DNA of 64,000 bases from Hyphomicrobiales bacterium (GTDB taxonomy: Bacteria; Pseudomonadota; Alphaproteobacteria; Rhizobiales; Devosiaceae), in assembly GCA_027487555.1 (NCBI GenBank), contig JAIYDI010000015.1:1-64000 (forward strand), in the 5' to 3' direction. Made by a program: the position numbers and the translations under genes. This document shows, piece after piece, positions 7,673 through 16,002 of this stretch (position 1 is the stretch's first letter; every line of letters begins with the position of its first letter). Below the pieces are notes generated by a model. That model was not told where the DNA came from and did not search any database. It was given only the letters and a program-made list of their open reading frames with translations.

Positions 7673-10120
7673 TCAGAACAGCCCGCCGCGGCCCTGGTTT
7701 ACATCCTGCGTCGGGTCCTGCGAGGGATCCACACCCGCATTTTGCCCCTGCTCGATGGCGTTGAAAGCATCGGAGTTCACTCCGATCACTGAGGTCACGA
7801 GATTAGGGCCTGTGCCCGGCTTGAACCCCTCGTAGATCGCCGCACCGCCGGCCGTCGCCTTCACGCCTGTTGCCGGATCGATCCAGACCTGCGTCATGCC
7901 CGCCGGCATGTTGAACGGGGTTGGCGGCTTGCCGTTCAGCGCGTCACCCATGAACTCCGCGAAGATCGGCACGGCCATTTCGCCGCCGGTCGCCTGCTTG
8001 CCCATCGATTTGGGCGTGTCGAAGCCGATATAGATGCCAGCCACCAGTTCAGGTGTGAAACCGATGAACCATGCGTCCTTGTAGTCGTTCGACGTGCCTG
8101 TCTTGCCGGCAACGGGTCGGTTCAAGGACTTGGCATAAGTGCCGGTGCCGCGCTGCACCACACCTTCCATCATCGCAGTGATCTGATACGCCGTCATTGG
8201 GTCCAGTACCTGCTCACGATTGTCAATGATCAGTGGTTCGGCCTGCTGCGTCCAGGTCTCGGCATTGCAGCCGTCGCAGACACGCTCGTCATGCTTGTAG
8301 ATCGTCTTTCCGTACCGGTCCTGAATACGGTCGATCAGCGTTGGCACGATTCGACGCCCACCATTCGCGATGGTGGCGTAGGCGGCAGTCATCCGCATAT
8401 CCGTCGTCTCGCCCGCCCCGAGCGCCATTGCCAGCACGGGCGTCAGATTGTCGTAGATGCCGAACATCTTCGCATAGTCGGAGATCAGCGGCATGCCAAG
8501 ATCCTTGGCGAGCCGCACGGTCATGACGTTTCGACTCTTTTCAATGCCCACACGCAGGGTTTGAGGGCCGTAGAAGCTCTGTGCGTAGTTCTCCGGCCTC
8601 CAGACCGAGCCATCCGCGTTCACGATCTCGATCGGCGCGTCGAGCACCACAGAGGCGGGCGTATAGCCATTGTCGAGCGCCGCAGAGTAGACGATGGGCT
8701 TGAACGACGAGCCCGGCTGCCGCGGCGCCTGTGTCGCGCGGTTGAACTCGGACTCCGCATATGAGAAACCGCCGACCATGGCGAGCACGCGGCCAGTGCG
8801 GGGATCCATGGCGACCAGTGCACCCTCGATTTCCGGCACCTGCTCAAGCGTGTAGTGGTCAGCCTTGCCGTCAACCTCCGAGACATAGATGACGTCGCCC
8901 GGCTTCAGGACCGCACCGAGCTTCTTGCTCACCCACTTAACATCGGGTCCGGAGAGGGTGCCGGTCACCCGATCCTTCACGATCTTGCCATCGACATCCG
9001 TCTCGGGGCGAAGCCCGACTTGGGCCTCGTTGGCATCGACTGAGAGCACCACTGCGAGCGTCCACTCCGGCACGTCGCTCAATGGCTTTACGGCATTTAC
9101 CGCCTCGCCCCAGTCACCGGAAATGTCCACACTCGCAACCGGGCCACGGAAACCGTAGGACCGGTCGTAGTTGATCAGCCCATTCATGAGAGCCTTGCGC
9201 GCAAAGCCCTGAAGGTTCGGGTCGAGCGTTGTCCGAACGCTGAGCCCGCCACCATAGAGCTCGGCCTCGCCATAGAGTTTGCCCAATTGTCGGCGGACTT
9301 CCTCGGTGAAGTACTCGGCAGAGAAAAGCTGACTTCCAGAGGTCCGTGGGCTGACATTCAGCGGTTGCTGCTTCTCCTGGTCAGCGTCGGCGACTTCGAG
9401 ATAGCCGTTCTCCACCATGCGATCGAGCACCCAGTTCCGACGCTCGATCGCCTGCTTGGTGCGTCGGAATGGATGGTAGTTGTTCGGCCCCTTGGGCAGC
9501 GCAGCCAGATAGGCCGCTTCGGCAGGTGTCAGTTCGTACAGCGCCTTGTCGAAATAATTGAGTGCAGCAGCCGCTACACCATAGGAGTTCAACCCGAGGA
9601 AGATCTCGTTCAGATAAAGCTCAAGGATCTTGTCCTTTGAGAAGGTCGACTCGATCCGAAGCGCAAGGATCGCTTCTTTGATCTTGCGGTCCCACGTCTG
9701 CTCGGCCGAAAGCAGAAAGTTCTTCGCAACCTGCTGGGTAATCGTGGAGCCACCGCCCTGGATGGCGTCATTGCCCTCAATCTTCGCCATGACGTTGTCG
9801 CGGAGCGCTCGGGCGATACCGTCGATGGCGATACCGCCATGAGAGTAGAAGTCCTTGTCCTCGGCCGAAATGAACGCATCGACGACGAGCGCAGGAATGG
9901 TCTCGATGGGCTGGAACAGCCGGCGCTCCCGCGCATACTCGGCCAGCAGCGTGCCGTCGGCGGCATGCACACGCGTTGTGACCGGCGGCTGGTAGTCCTT
10001 GAGCACCGTATAGTCTGGCAGGCTTTCTGACACCTGCTGCAGATAGACGGCAGCAACGCCGATTGCTGCAAAGGCGCAGAACAGCGTGAACCCGAACAGC
10101 CATCCCAATAGTCTCAGCAT
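7673..10120 (-). CDS. mrcA: Penicillin-binding protein 1A, bifunctional transglycosylase/transpeptidase
   Basis: An 815-residue class A PBP that polymerises and cross-links peptidoglycan in the periplasm. It has a short cytoplasmic tail, one N-terminal membrane anchor (about residues 5-25) and a GT51 transglycosylase domain (EDKDFYSH, GGSTITQQ, ELYLNEIFLG). A PBP-specific OB insertion follows, then the transpeptidase domain with the catalytic serine in GSSFKP, KSRN as the SxN element and GKTGTSND. The ATG at 10120 puts the anchor at the N-terminus and is preceded by AAGGA. Upstream in-frame codons are rejected. The order amiC-mrcA divergent from rne is common in the order. Confidence 0.95.
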   Translation of the reverse strand: MLRLLGWLFGFTLFCAFAAIGVAAVYLQQVSESLPDYTVLKDYQPPVTTRVHAADGTLLAEYARERRLFQPIETIPALVVDAFISAEDKDFYSHGGIAIDGIARALRDNVMAKIEGNDAIQGGGSTITQQVAKNFLLSAEQTWDRKIKEAILALRIESTFSKDKILELYLNEIFLGLNSYGVAAAALNYFDKALYELTPAEAAYLAALPKGPNNYHPFRRTKQAIERRNWVLDRMVENGYLEVADADQEKQQPLNVSPRTSGSQLFSAEYFTEEVRRQLGKLYGEAELYGGGLSVRTTLDPNLQGFARKALMNGLINYDRSYGFRGPVASVDISGDWGEAVNAVKPLSDVPEWTLAVVLSVDANEAQVGLRPETDVDGKIVKDRVTGTLSGPDVKWVSKKLGAVLKPGDVIYVSEVDGKADHYTLEQVPEIEGALVAMDPRTGRVLAMVGGFSYAESEFNRATQAPRQPGSSFKPIVYSAALDNGYTPASVVLDAPIEIVNADGSVWRPENYAQSFYGPQTLRVGIEKSRNVMTVRLAKDLGMPLISDYAKMFGIYDNLTPVLAMALGAGETTDMRMTAAYATIANGGRRIVPTLIDRIQDRYGKTIYKHDERVCDGCNAETWTQQAEPLIIDNREQVLDPMTAYQITAMMEGVVQRGTGTYAKSLNRPVAGKTGTSNDYKDAWFIGFTPELVAGIYIGFDTPKSMGKQATGGEMAVPIFAEFMGDALNGKPPTPFNMPAGMTQVWIDPATGVKATAGGAAIYEGFKPGTGPNLVTSVIGVNSDAFNAIEQGQNAGVDPSQDPTQDVNQGRGGLF

Positions 10121-10229
10121 ATGCGCAGGTGTCCTTGTGTGCCGCGTCGCACATTTCGCAAGGCTCCCATAGCAGAGCCTGCGCAAAAGCGCATGTGCGG
10201 GAAGCGCGCCAAAATCGCGAGTTCACGTG

Positions 10230-11504
10230 TCATTGCGACGCCACCACATCCTTCTGGATGCTGTCGAAATAGTCGGCGATACCGCGCGCCAGCGCATTCA
10301 CGGTACGGTCACGCCACTCCGATTTCTGTAGGTTGGCGATGTCCGACGCATTGGAGAGGAATCCCAGTTCCACAAGGACGGAGGGCACGTCCGGCGCCTG
10401 CAGCACAAAGAAGTCCGCCTGGCGTACCGGGAACTTCCGCAACGGAACGCTGGGCTCAAGCTGCCGGACGATCGACTCTGCCGCCTGGAAGGAGTTCTTC
10501 CGCATTTCCCGCCGCATCAGGTCCACCAGTATGTCCATCACCTGCGGCGTCGCCCTGGGCACTGCAAAGCCGGCAACCATGTCATATCGGTTCTCGCCAT
10601 CGGCCAGCACTTTGTCGAGCACATCGGTGGCGTTTTCGTCGCGCGTGTACACGCTCGCCCCCCGGATCTCAGGCTGCTGGAATGTATCGGCATGCAGCGA
10701 TATGAACAGGTCGGCCTTGTTCTGCCGCGCCAGATCAACACGCTGATCCAGCGTCAGATAGGTATCGTCCTCGCGCGTCAGCGCCACGTCGAACCGGCCG
10801 GTCGCGATCAAGACTTTCTGAAGTTCCACCGCGAAAGCCAGCGTTATGTTCTTCTCGTGCACCCCATTCGGAGCTGAGGCGCCATTGTCTATACCCCCAT
10901 GTCCAGGATCGATTACAACCAAAGGACGGGAGATCGCGCTGTTTCCAAGGGCACCGGGGTCGGTTGGCATAGCGCCGGGCGCTTGTCCCCGGTTTGCAAT
11001 AGATGCCGAAAGATCGGCTGCAACCTTTTGGGCAAAATGCTCGGGCGTGTCTGGTATGAGGTCGACTACCAAACGTGCCGGCTGGTCTGCGACAGCCTTC
11101 AGGACATAGGCCTGTTGCACCTGTGCAGGGCTCGACAGGGTAAGTGTCGTCCGCGCCCTGCCCTTTTCCGACAGTTCAACAGTAAAGCTGCTGACAAGCC
11201 CGCGGCCAGCGACATCGGCTGGTGCGAGGATCTTGACATCGAAAGCCTTTACGTCGACGGCGATGCGCTGCGGAGCGTCCAAAGACACAATGGCGAACTC
11301 TGTCGCCCCGGTCAGGTCGATGATAAGGCGTGCGCGTTCCGGTGTAGCCGATACGCGTGCATCGATCACATCGGGATAATCTTCAATCAGAATTTCCTGC
11401 GCCCACGCCGCCCCATGCGTTGAGACCAGCACCAGTAGCGCCGTCAACAAAGCTCCAATGATTGTGAGGCCGGCTCTGCCGCCGCAACCGGCTGAAATCC
11501 GCAA
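10230..11504 (-). CDS. amiC: N-acetylmuramoyl-L-alanine amidase, AMIN plus Amidase_3 domains
   Basis: A periplasmic zinc amidase that cleaves the MurNAc-L-Ala bond during daughter-cell separation. After a signal peptide ending near THGAAWA come an AMIN domain (EDYPDVIDARVS onward) and a catalytic domain with VIDPGHGGIDNG, EKNITL, SLHADT and ELGFLSN. The start is uncertain. The frame is open to about 11840, but the upstream part lacks coding character. I use the TTG at 11504 (GGAG about 10 bases upstream) because it places the signal sequence at the N-terminus. GTG codons at 11531 and 11540 are alternatives. Confidence 0.88.
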   Translation of the reverse strand: MRISAGCGGRAGLTIIGALLTALLVLVSTHGAAWAQEILIEDYPDVIDARVSATPERARLIIDLTGATEFAIVSLDAPQRIAVDVKAFDVKILAPADVAGRGLVSSFTVELSEKGRARTTLTLSSPAQVQQAYVLKAVADQPARLVVDLIPDTPEHFAQKVAADLSASIANRGQAPGAMPTDPGALGNSAISRPLVVIDPGHGGIDNGASAPNGVHEKNITLAFAVELQKVLIATGRFDVALTREDDTYLTLDQRVDLARQNKADLFISLHADTFQQPEIRGASVYTRDENATDVLDKVLADGENRYDMVAGFAVPRATPQVMDILVDLMRREMRKNSFQAAESIVRQLEPSVPLRKFPVRQADFFVLQAPDVPSVLVELGFLSNASDIANLQKSEWRDRTVNALARGIADYFDSIQKDVVASQ

Positions 11505-12100
11505 GACTGTTTTGCTCCGATACCGATCCACACAAACCACACGGCAGTCTGGCGATTCTGGGGCGATCCAACCCCGAAAATCGTTTGGCAAGACATTGTG
11601 CCCGCTGCAAGTGCCTGTGCTGTGTAGGTTTTGACTTTCCTGTTGCGAAATTGCGGCAACACCCCTAAAGCCTACTTGAGGCGGCCTGCTGCCCAAACCA
11701 TATGCCGGAGTAGCGCAGTTTGCGCTTCTGGCCTGGGTCAAGGCGGCGGCGGACGGAGGGAACACCCGAGTCCGGAGTGCGGCAATCTTGGCGCCTCGAG
11801 TTAGAATCACGGTCCTAGCGGGCCGGACGGGCGGGTACAACGCATCATGCGACCGCCCTTGAGGAAGAGGTCTGATGGCGGCCCGGCGGACAGGTAGTGA
11901 CGCGATCCCGAACAGCGGTTGCGCCTTTGTCCTAAACGGCTGGCCGGCATCCCCCCTTCATTCTAGCAGCGCGACTGGCGCTGCTTCCCTTGGCGCCACA
12001 GGCGCCCCCTACTCTTTAACATTCGCCATGCGCACAGCTTCACGACAGGGTCGGCCAACGCACCCTGCCAGTGCAGGCGCGCATCGGCGTGGAGTTCATA
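11505..12100. other. Divergent amiC/rne intergenic region and rne leader
   Basis: About 600 bases without a supported gene. They should contain the amiC promoter and a long rne 5' leader. Near the rne side are two hairpins, 11965-11985 and 11992-12006. No clear operator could be assigned to either gene. Confidence 0.5.
11965..12006 (+). promoter_or_regulatory. Paired hairpins in the rne 5' leader
   Basis: The first hairpin pairs AGCAGCGC with GCGCTGCT around a 5-base loop. The second pairs GGCGCC with GGCGCC around ACA. They lie about 95-135 bases before the rne start. In E. coli the rne leader folds into hairpins through which RNase E controls its own mRNA decay. A similar role here is inference. 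Confidence 0.4.
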
Positions 12101-14818
12101 ATGGCTACAAAGCGCATGCTGGTGGATGGCACCCACCCGGAAGAGACTCGGATCGTCGTCACCAACGGTAACCGCCTCGAGGAATTCGATTTCGAATCCG
12201 CTTCCAGGCGGCAATTGCGGGGCAATATCTACCTCGCCAAAGTGACGCGTGTCGAACCTTCACTTCAGGCGGCATTCGTTGAGTATGGCGGCAACCGCCA
12301 CGGTTTCCTCGCCTTCAGCGAAATTCACCCCGACTACTACCAGATCCCGATTGCCGACCGCGAAGCCCTGCTGCGCGAAGAGGCCGATCACGACGAAGAC
12401 GATCACGACACCCACGAACCCGCGCCCGAATCGAAGGCGACGGATGCAGAGGCCGATAGCCACGCCGATTCGGAAGACGATGACGCAAGCCATATCGAAC
12501 AGGCGCCCACCAGCAACGAGCCCGTCGAAAGCGTCGGCGGCGGCGATGCGCTTGACGACATGCAGGAGCGCCGCCGGCCGACCAACCTGCGTCGCCAGTA
12601 CAAGATCCAGGAAGTGATCAAGCGCCGGCAGGTCATGCTGGTGCAGGTTGTCAAGGAAGAGCGCGGGAACAAGGGTGCAGCCCTGACGACCTACCTGTCG
12701 CTGGCCGGTCGTTATTCCGTGCTGATGCCCAACACCGCTCGCGGTGGCGGCATCTCGCGCAAGATCACCAACGCCGCCGACCGCAAGCGCCTGAAGGAGA
12801 TCGTAGGCGATCTCGACGTGCCGCCCGGTCAGGGCATCATCCTCCGCACAGCTGGCGCAAGCCGCACTAAAGCAGAAGTGAAGCGCGACTTCGAATACCT
12901 GCAGCGGTTGTGGGAGAACGTCCGCACACTAACGCTCAAGTCCACAGCGCCTTGCCTCGTGTACGAAGAAGGCTCGCTGATCAAGCGCACCATCCGCGAT
13001 CTTTATTCCAAGGAAGTCGATGAGCTTCTCGTGTCGGGCGATGACGCCTACCGCGAGGCCAAGGACTTCATGAAGATGATCATGCCGAGCCACGCCAAAA
13101 ACGTGCAGGTATACAAGGAAGACGCGCCGATTTTCTCGAAATTCGGCGTGGAGAGCCAGCTTGATCAGATGTTCTCGCCCACGGTCAATCTGCCGTCAGG
13201 TGGCTACATCGTCATCAACCCAACAGAAGCACTCGTCTCGATCGACGTGAATTCCGGTCGCGCGACCAAAGAGCACAACATCGAGGACACTGCGCTCCAG
13301 ACGAATCTGGAAGCGGCGGAGGAGGTGGCGCGGCAGCTCCGACTGCGCGACCTCGCGGGCCTGATTGTCATCGACTTCATCGACATGATGGAGAATCGGT
13401 CGAACCGCGCCGTCGAGCGCAAGCTCAAGGAATGCCTGAAGAACGACCGCGCACGCATCCAGGTCGGTCGGATCAGCCATTTCGGTCTACTCGAAATGAG
13501 CCGCCAGCGGATTCGTCAGGGCGTTGTCGAAAGCTCGACGCACAAATGCCCGACCTGCAGCGGGACGGGCCTCGTCCGGTCGGTGGAGAGCCTTGCGCTC
13601 ATGGTCATGCGCAATGTCGAGGACCACGTGCTGAAAAAGCCGGGGCAATCAATCAGCCTGCGCGTGCCGACGGATGTTGCGCTCTACGTGCTCAACACCA
13701 AGCGCCACACGCTCAACGCCCTCGAGGTCAAGTACGATCTCTCTATCACTGTCGTTGCGGACGACCATGTCGGCCCATCGCACTTCGCCATCGAACGCGG
13801 CGAAGCCAGGGCCATCGAGCGCGAGCAACTGGCCGGTCCGGTGCGCGTCGATACAACGAGCATTCCCGATTCTGAACCCGAAGTTGAAGCCGAGGTTGAG
13901 GAAGAAGACGAGATCGTCGAGGTGATCTCGGAGGAGGCTCGCGGCGACGAGAACGCTGAACGCTCCGGTCGCCGTCGCCGTCGCCGCCGGCGTGGTGGTG
14001 AACGTGCCGAGGTCCGTCCGTCGGCCGCACCTGCGGATGCTCCGGCAGCGGTCGAACCCGCCGACGACGAAAACAATGACGAAGACGAGCAGGACACCGC
14101 GGTATCTGCTGGCGGCGAACCGGGCAGTGATGAGCCCCGCCGTCGCCGTCGTCGTGGTCGCCGTGGCGGCAGGCGCAACCGACGCACCGACGAGAACGGG
14201 GAGACGCTGCCGGGCGACGAAGCAAATGGCGCATCGGATGCGGCTACTGACGCGTCTCATGTTGTAACGGACACGGCACAATTGGATCACGGCGTTGCCG
14301 AGTCTCTGCCGAGCCAGGATGCCGTCGCTGTCAGCGCGGGCGCTGAGCCCGCTCCTGCTGAACCCCCGGTTGCCGAAGAAGCACCGCGTCCGAAGCGCGG
14401 TCGCCGGCGGAAGCCGGACGCCGAAGCCGCTGCTGTGGAGACGTTGGCCAAGGCAGAAGAGCCGGATGCGGCACCTGCCGGGACACCGACTGCCGAGGCG
14501 AAGCCTAAGGCCCGCACCCGCAGCCGCAAGCCAAAGGCGACCACACCCACTGCTGAAGCAACGGCAGCGGCCATCGGCGAGATCGTTGAAAACGACACCT
14601 CGACCCAAACGGCGCCTGCCACGGCTGCGGCAGCCGCTGCGGAGACGCCCGAGTCTGTTACTGAGATAGTTGTGTCCGAGGAAGCGGCACTGCGTCGCCC
14701 GAAAAAGGAAATCCCCGAGGGTGAGATCCTCACCTCGTCCACTGCTACCGGGGGCGAAGAAGCCAGCAAGCCGAAGAAAGTTGGCTGGTGGCAGAAGCGT
14801 CTTGGCCTTGGCGGCTGA
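12101..14818 (+). CDS. rne: Ribonuclease E
   Basis: A 905-residue endoribonuclease, scaffold of the RNA degradosome and processor of rRNA and tRNA. The N-terminal S1 domain is split by an acidic Asp/Glu/His insertion at about residues 90-165, as in other alphaproteobacteria. The catalytic region includes VSIDVNSGR and VIDFIDMM, and the zinc link is the CPTCSG motif near residue 483. The C-terminal third is low complexity with Arg-rich patches (GRRRRRRRRG) and Ala/Glu stretches, ending in the conserved KKVGWWQKRLG tail. The ATG at 12101 follows GGAG by 7 bases, and a start 10 codons upstream was rejected. A terminator follows closely. Confidence 0.96.
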   Translation: MATKRMLVDGTHPEETRIVVTNGNRLEEFDFESASRRQLRGNIYLAKVTRVEPSLQAAFVEYGGNRHGFLAFSEIHPDYYQIPIADREALLREEADHDEDDHDTHEPAPESKATDAEADSHADSEDDDASHIEQAPTSNEPVESVGGGDALDDMQERRRPTNLRRQYKIQEVIKRRQVMLVQVVKEERGNKGAALTTYLSLAGRYSVLMPNTARGGGISRKITNAADRKRLKEIVGDLDVPPGQGIILRTAGASRTKAEVKRDFEYLQRLWENVRTLTLKSTAPCLVYEEGSLIKRTIRDLYSKEVDELLVSGDDAYREAKDFMKMIMPSHAKNVQVYKEDAPIFSKFGVESQLDQMFSPTVNLPSGGYIVINPTEALVSIDVNSGRATKEHNIEDTALQTNLEAAEEVARQLRLRDLAGLIVIDFIDMMENRSNRAVERKLKECLKNDRARIQVGRISHFGLLEMSRQRIRQGVVESSTHKCPTCSGTGLVRSVESLALMVMRNVEDHVLKKPGQSISLRVPTDVALYVLNTKRHTLNALEVKYDLSITVVADDHVGPSHFAIERGEARAIEREQLAGPVRVDTTSIPDSEPEVEAEVEEEDEIVEVISEEARGDENAERSGRRRRRRRRGGERAEVRPSAAPADAPAAVEPADDENNDEDEQDTAVSAGGEPGSDEPRRRRRRGRRGGRRNRRTDENGETLPGDEANGASDAATDASHVVTDTAQLDHGVAESLPSQDAVAVSAGAEPAPAEPPVAEEAPRPKRGRRRKPDAEAAAVETLAKAEEPDAAPAGTPTAEAKPKARTRSRKPKATTPTAEATAAAIGEIVENDTSTQTAPATAAAAAAETPESVTEIVVSEEAALRRPKKEIPEGEILTSSTATGGEEASKPKKVGWWQKRLGLGG

Positions 14819-14840
14819 TACTGCCTAGCGCTGGAAACAC

Positions 14841-14875
14841 AAAGGCGGCGTCCTTGGACGCCGCCTTTCCTTTTC
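14841..14875 (+). terminator. Rho-independent terminator after rne
   Basis: A 13-bp GC-rich stem (AAAGGCGGCGTCC paired with GGACGCCGCCTTT, 14841-14868) followed by CCTTTTCTC, 22 bases after the rne stop. The symmetric T/A flanks could also terminate transcription from the minus strand. Confidence 0.9.
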
Positions 14876-14885
14876 TCGCAGCCGC

Positions 14886-15435
14886 TCAAAGTTGGTGTAA
14901 GCGCATCCGCCATAGCAGCCTAACCTTCGCCTTGCCCCCATCCATATCTTCGCCAAGAGCGCCGCTGGCCTGCACCTCGCCGCGTACGGATAAGGCATCA
15001 CTCACCGCCTGCTCTATGCCAAGGCACAGCACATAGCAGGCGCTGTCATCGACAATACCGCCGCCCGCCTCGACATAGACCAGTGTCGCATCCCCGAAAC
15101 TGGCCCCAATTCGGCCCAGCAACACGGCATCGACGCGAGCTAAACTTGAGCCGTACCGAAAGAAGTCGACCTGGCCCTCGAGACCGGCGATGACACCGGA
15201 ATTCAGAGCTACATTATGTCCCGCGACAATACCAACTGATCCCGAGCGGCCTGAAGCAGGCAACTGCGCGAAGCCTGCATGTGCGCCGACATAGAAGCCC
15301 TCCAGCCTCCAAAGGAGTGCGTGTACATCGGATCATAGCCACCGGACATCAGGTATGCCGCCAGGGTGGGCACGCAGCTGCTGACGACGATCGCGAAAAC
15401 GCCTCCAAGCAATCCCAGTTTTTTTCATCGTGACA
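14886..15435 (-). pseudogene. Outer-membrane beta-barrel (porin family) gene with two frameshifts
   Basis: Read piecewise, this encodes a small beta-barrel outer-membrane protein of about 175 residues. It has a signal peptide (MKKLGLLGG... ending PTLAA), then SGGYDPMYTHSFGGW, EGFYVGAHAGFAQL and strand-like repeats ending near LLWRM. Two single-base changes break it. The A-run right after the ATG has seven A where six keep the frame, and near 15308 the run after GGCTG is one G short. Either the gene has decayed or both homopolymers are sequencing errors. It is related in style to Omp25/Omp31-type porins. Confidence 0.75.
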
Positions 15436-15718
15436 TCCATGCCGCAAAACCGCAGCCGCCGAAAAACGCATTTACGCATCAGCAATGGGGTCGCAGCTGG
15501 CTATCCGCGGCCAATTCGGAGATTTTGACTAAAATTGTAAGAAGACGAAACGCCTCTTGGCATACGGAAGGCGACGCGAGCTGAAAGCCGGCTTCGTACC
15601 CGCTACGCCCGATAACTGCAGGCTACTCATCGCCATAGCAAAACTGCACAGCAGGCACTTTGGCCCGCCTTTTAAATTCACAATTCTCAATTTTGAATGA
15701 CGTCACTTCCTGAAGAAG
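15436..15718. other. Left flank of the integrated element, no gene seen
   Basis: This stretch contains the upstream region of the broken porin gene and chromosomal sequence that would originally have lain downstream of tRNA-Asp. It is more AT-rich than its surroundings around 15525-15700. No reading frame or RNA gene is supported. Confidence 0.4.
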
Positions 15719-15766
15719 TGGCGCGAGAGACGGGGCTCGAACCCGCGACCTCCGGCGTGACAGGCC
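15719..15766. repeat. attL, 48-bp copy of the tRNA-Asp 3' end
   Basis: These 48 bases are identical to 25549-25596, covering the encoded CCA, acceptor 3' strand, T arm and part of the anticodon arm of tRNA-Asp. Identity stops at 15767 (C versus G). This is the displaced tRNA fragment left after site-specific integration. Confidence 0.95.
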
Positions 15767-15876
15767 CGAACACAGCGCATTTTCGCTCAGGGCGCGTTCA
15801 AACTTCGCGACAGCCGGAAACGCCTGCAAAAGCGGCTGAAGTTGGAACGCCTCCGGATCGGGACACGCTGCGGCGC

Positions 15877-16002
15877 ATGGCTCGCAGGCGTGCGGAACAC
15901 CTTCTGCGACTGTCGCCATACATTGCCAATCCTGAGCAGCGGCTCGCGGCGAAAGACCAACTGACTGAGGCTCTGCTTCTCGACCTGGAGGCGGCGCATT
16001 GA
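15877..16002 (+). CDS. Small protein upstream of the primase, unknown
   Basis: A possible 41-residue product starting MARRRAEHLLRL, helical and charged. Its stop overlaps the TTG start of the primase-helicase (TTGA), which suggests translational coupling. The same frame is open back to 15697 across attL, but that part is translated tRNA repeat and unlikely to be real. Function is not recognised. The coupling is the main support. Confidence 0.4.
   Translation: MARRRAEHLLRLSPYIANPEQRLAAKDQLTEALLLDLEAAH

Noticed and set aside
15697..15876. Reading frame crossing attL
   Set aside because: It translates the tRNA repeat itself (VARETGLEPATSGVTG), which occurs identically at the right end, so it is not evidence of a gene.
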